From contig JAJRTI010000683.1 in assembly GCA_024278415.1 (NCBI GenBank), forward strand, positions 1-5,871: a stretch of 5,871 nucleotides of DNA. The letters are read 5' to 3'. Made by a program: the position numbers and the translations under genes. The DNA is from Planctomycetota bacterium. Its GTDB lineage: Bacteria; Planctomycetota; Brocadiia; JAJRTI01. Position 1 is the first letter of the stretch, and the number at the start of each line of letters is the position of its first letter. The notes under the pieces were generated by a model that was not told the DNA's origin, searched no databases, and saw only the letters and a list, made by a program, of their open reading frames with translations. Shown here piece by piece: positions 5,547 to 5,871 of the stretch.

Positions 5547-5636
5547 GCCTTGTGGCCACCGCACAGGCATGAGATACTCCCTGCATGCCTCTTCGGCGCC
5601 GAATCGTTCGTCGAACTCGACAAGCGTCCTAAGAGA
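5547..5636 (-). pseudogene. Fragment of an IS1595-family transposase N-terminus
   Basis: The minus strand encodes SLRTLVEFDERFGAEEACRE followed by YLMPVRWPQG. This matches the opening of IS1595-type (DDE, ISXO2-like) transposases, where a (F/L)..RF.(T/A)EEAC..YL...RWP.G string precedes a zinc ribbon with two CxxC pairs. In this frame no cysteine pair follows the RWPQG. The frame reaches a stop at 5481-5483, and neither the zinc ribbon nor the catalytic domain is present. An AGGAGG lies upstream near 5663, but no good ATG stands beside it. No terminal inverted repeats or target duplications could be assigned. This is an old, truncated insertion-sequence relic. The identification rests on a 30-residue motif. 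Confidence 0.6.
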
Positions 5637-5782
5637 ATCGGATCCCAGCAGGGTTCGTGTCCTCCTATCTTCCCCGACACCACCCGTTGGGGTTCCGTGA
5701 AGACTGTAGAGACCTCCGAAGCGTGATTTCCTTAGGGTGCAGGTCTGAACGTACGTAGTAAACTGGGCGTTCATTCCCGTGG
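5637..5782. other. Noncoding stretch upstream of the transposase relic
   Basis: No gene is recognised. On the minus strand the bases encoding the transposase motif are preceded by an open but featureless reading frame that begins in the palindrome cluster. It is not believed to be coding. Confidence 0.3.
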
Positions 5783-5871
5783 TGCGCCGGCGCAGAATGC
5801 ACATGCGCCGAAGGCGCATCACAACATAGCCCAGTGCAAGCTCGTTCGGTCGCGCCAGCGGGCGAACGAGC
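5783..5871. repeat. Cluster of three inverted repeats at the right edge
   Basis: Positions 5783-5794 are a perfect 12-base palindrome (TGCGCCGGCGCA). Positions 5803-5819 form a 7-bp stem (ATGCGCC/GGCGCAT) with loop GAA, and reuse the same TGCGCC core. Positions 5840-5871 form a 9-bp stem (GCTCGTTCG/CGAACGAGC), extended inside by a 2x2 internal loop and 3 further pairs (CGC 5851-5853 / GCG 5858-5860) around loop GCCA. The last stem ends exactly at the final base of the window, so it may continue beyond. No T-tract follows any of them. They may be terminators, structured mobile-element ends, or a recombination site whose other half is outside. Confidence 0.6.

Noticed and set aside
5820..5871. 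attC site of an integron
   Set aside because: The CACAAC at 5819-5825 does not fit the RYYYAAC consensus, no GTTRRRY partner is within the window, and no integrase is seen.
1..5871. CRISPR array, tRNA, rRNA or known riboswitch
   Set aside because: No regularly spaced direct repeats, no tRNA-like cloverleaf or CCA end, and no recognisable rRNA or riboswitch core was found by eye on either strand.

Overview
The window looks like a piece of a GC-rich genome from the Planctomycetota/Verrucomicrobiota side of the bacterial tree, probably environmental. The best pointer is the gene at 2513-2986 (minus), which matches the Minf_1886-type protein family, known almost only from Verrucomicrobia and Planctomycetes. 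A four-helix-bundle (23S-IVS/S23-like) protein, frequent intergenic repeat remnants and gene debris fit this placement. No rRNA or tRNA gene and no CRISPR array were recognised.

Layout. Positions 1-86 hold three back-to-back hairpins, followed by about 200 bases without a convincing gene. An orphan exported protein with TPR-like helices lies at 295-1464 (plus). Convergent to it is a small four-helix-bundle protein (1617-1967, minus). Then comes debris: a low-complexity basic stretch (1968-2147), the last roughly 70 residues of an amidohydrolase-type enzyme (2148-2390, plus) and a short tandem-repeat relic (2424-2441). From 5233 down to 2513 runs a compact minus-strand gene group. In transcription order it is an HD-domain phosphohydrolase, a hydrogenase-maturation-type (M52) protease overlapping it by 4 bases, a RicT/YaaT (PSP1-domain) protein, and the Minf_1886-family protein. 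Upstream of this group (5234-5871) there is no intact gene, only a decayed IS1595-type transposase fragment and a cluster of strong inverted repeats that ends exactly at the window edge.

The most striking point is in RicT. The gene is cut into two halves by one in-frame TAG (3636-3638), with both halves otherwise intact and strongly conserved. The TAG is followed at once by an ATG, and an AGGA lies 7 bases upstream of that ATG. The two halves could therefore be made as separate chains by termination and re-initiation. Otherwise this is a fresh nonsense mutation or a sequence error. At least four other genes or remnants here end in TAG at sensible positions, so whole-genome reassignment of TAG is unlikely.

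How the genes may work together is largely inference. RicT in Bacillus subtilis belongs to an iron-sulfur-containing complex that modulates RNase Y-dependent mRNA processing. The HD enzyme is probably a nucleotidase-like metal hydrolase. The M52 protease normally trims a [NiFe]-hydrogenase large subunit, but no hydrogenase gene is present here. No complete, clearly new system could be demonstrated. The conserved minus-strand cluster with its split RicT and uncharacterised lineage-restricted partner is the best candidate for follow-up.
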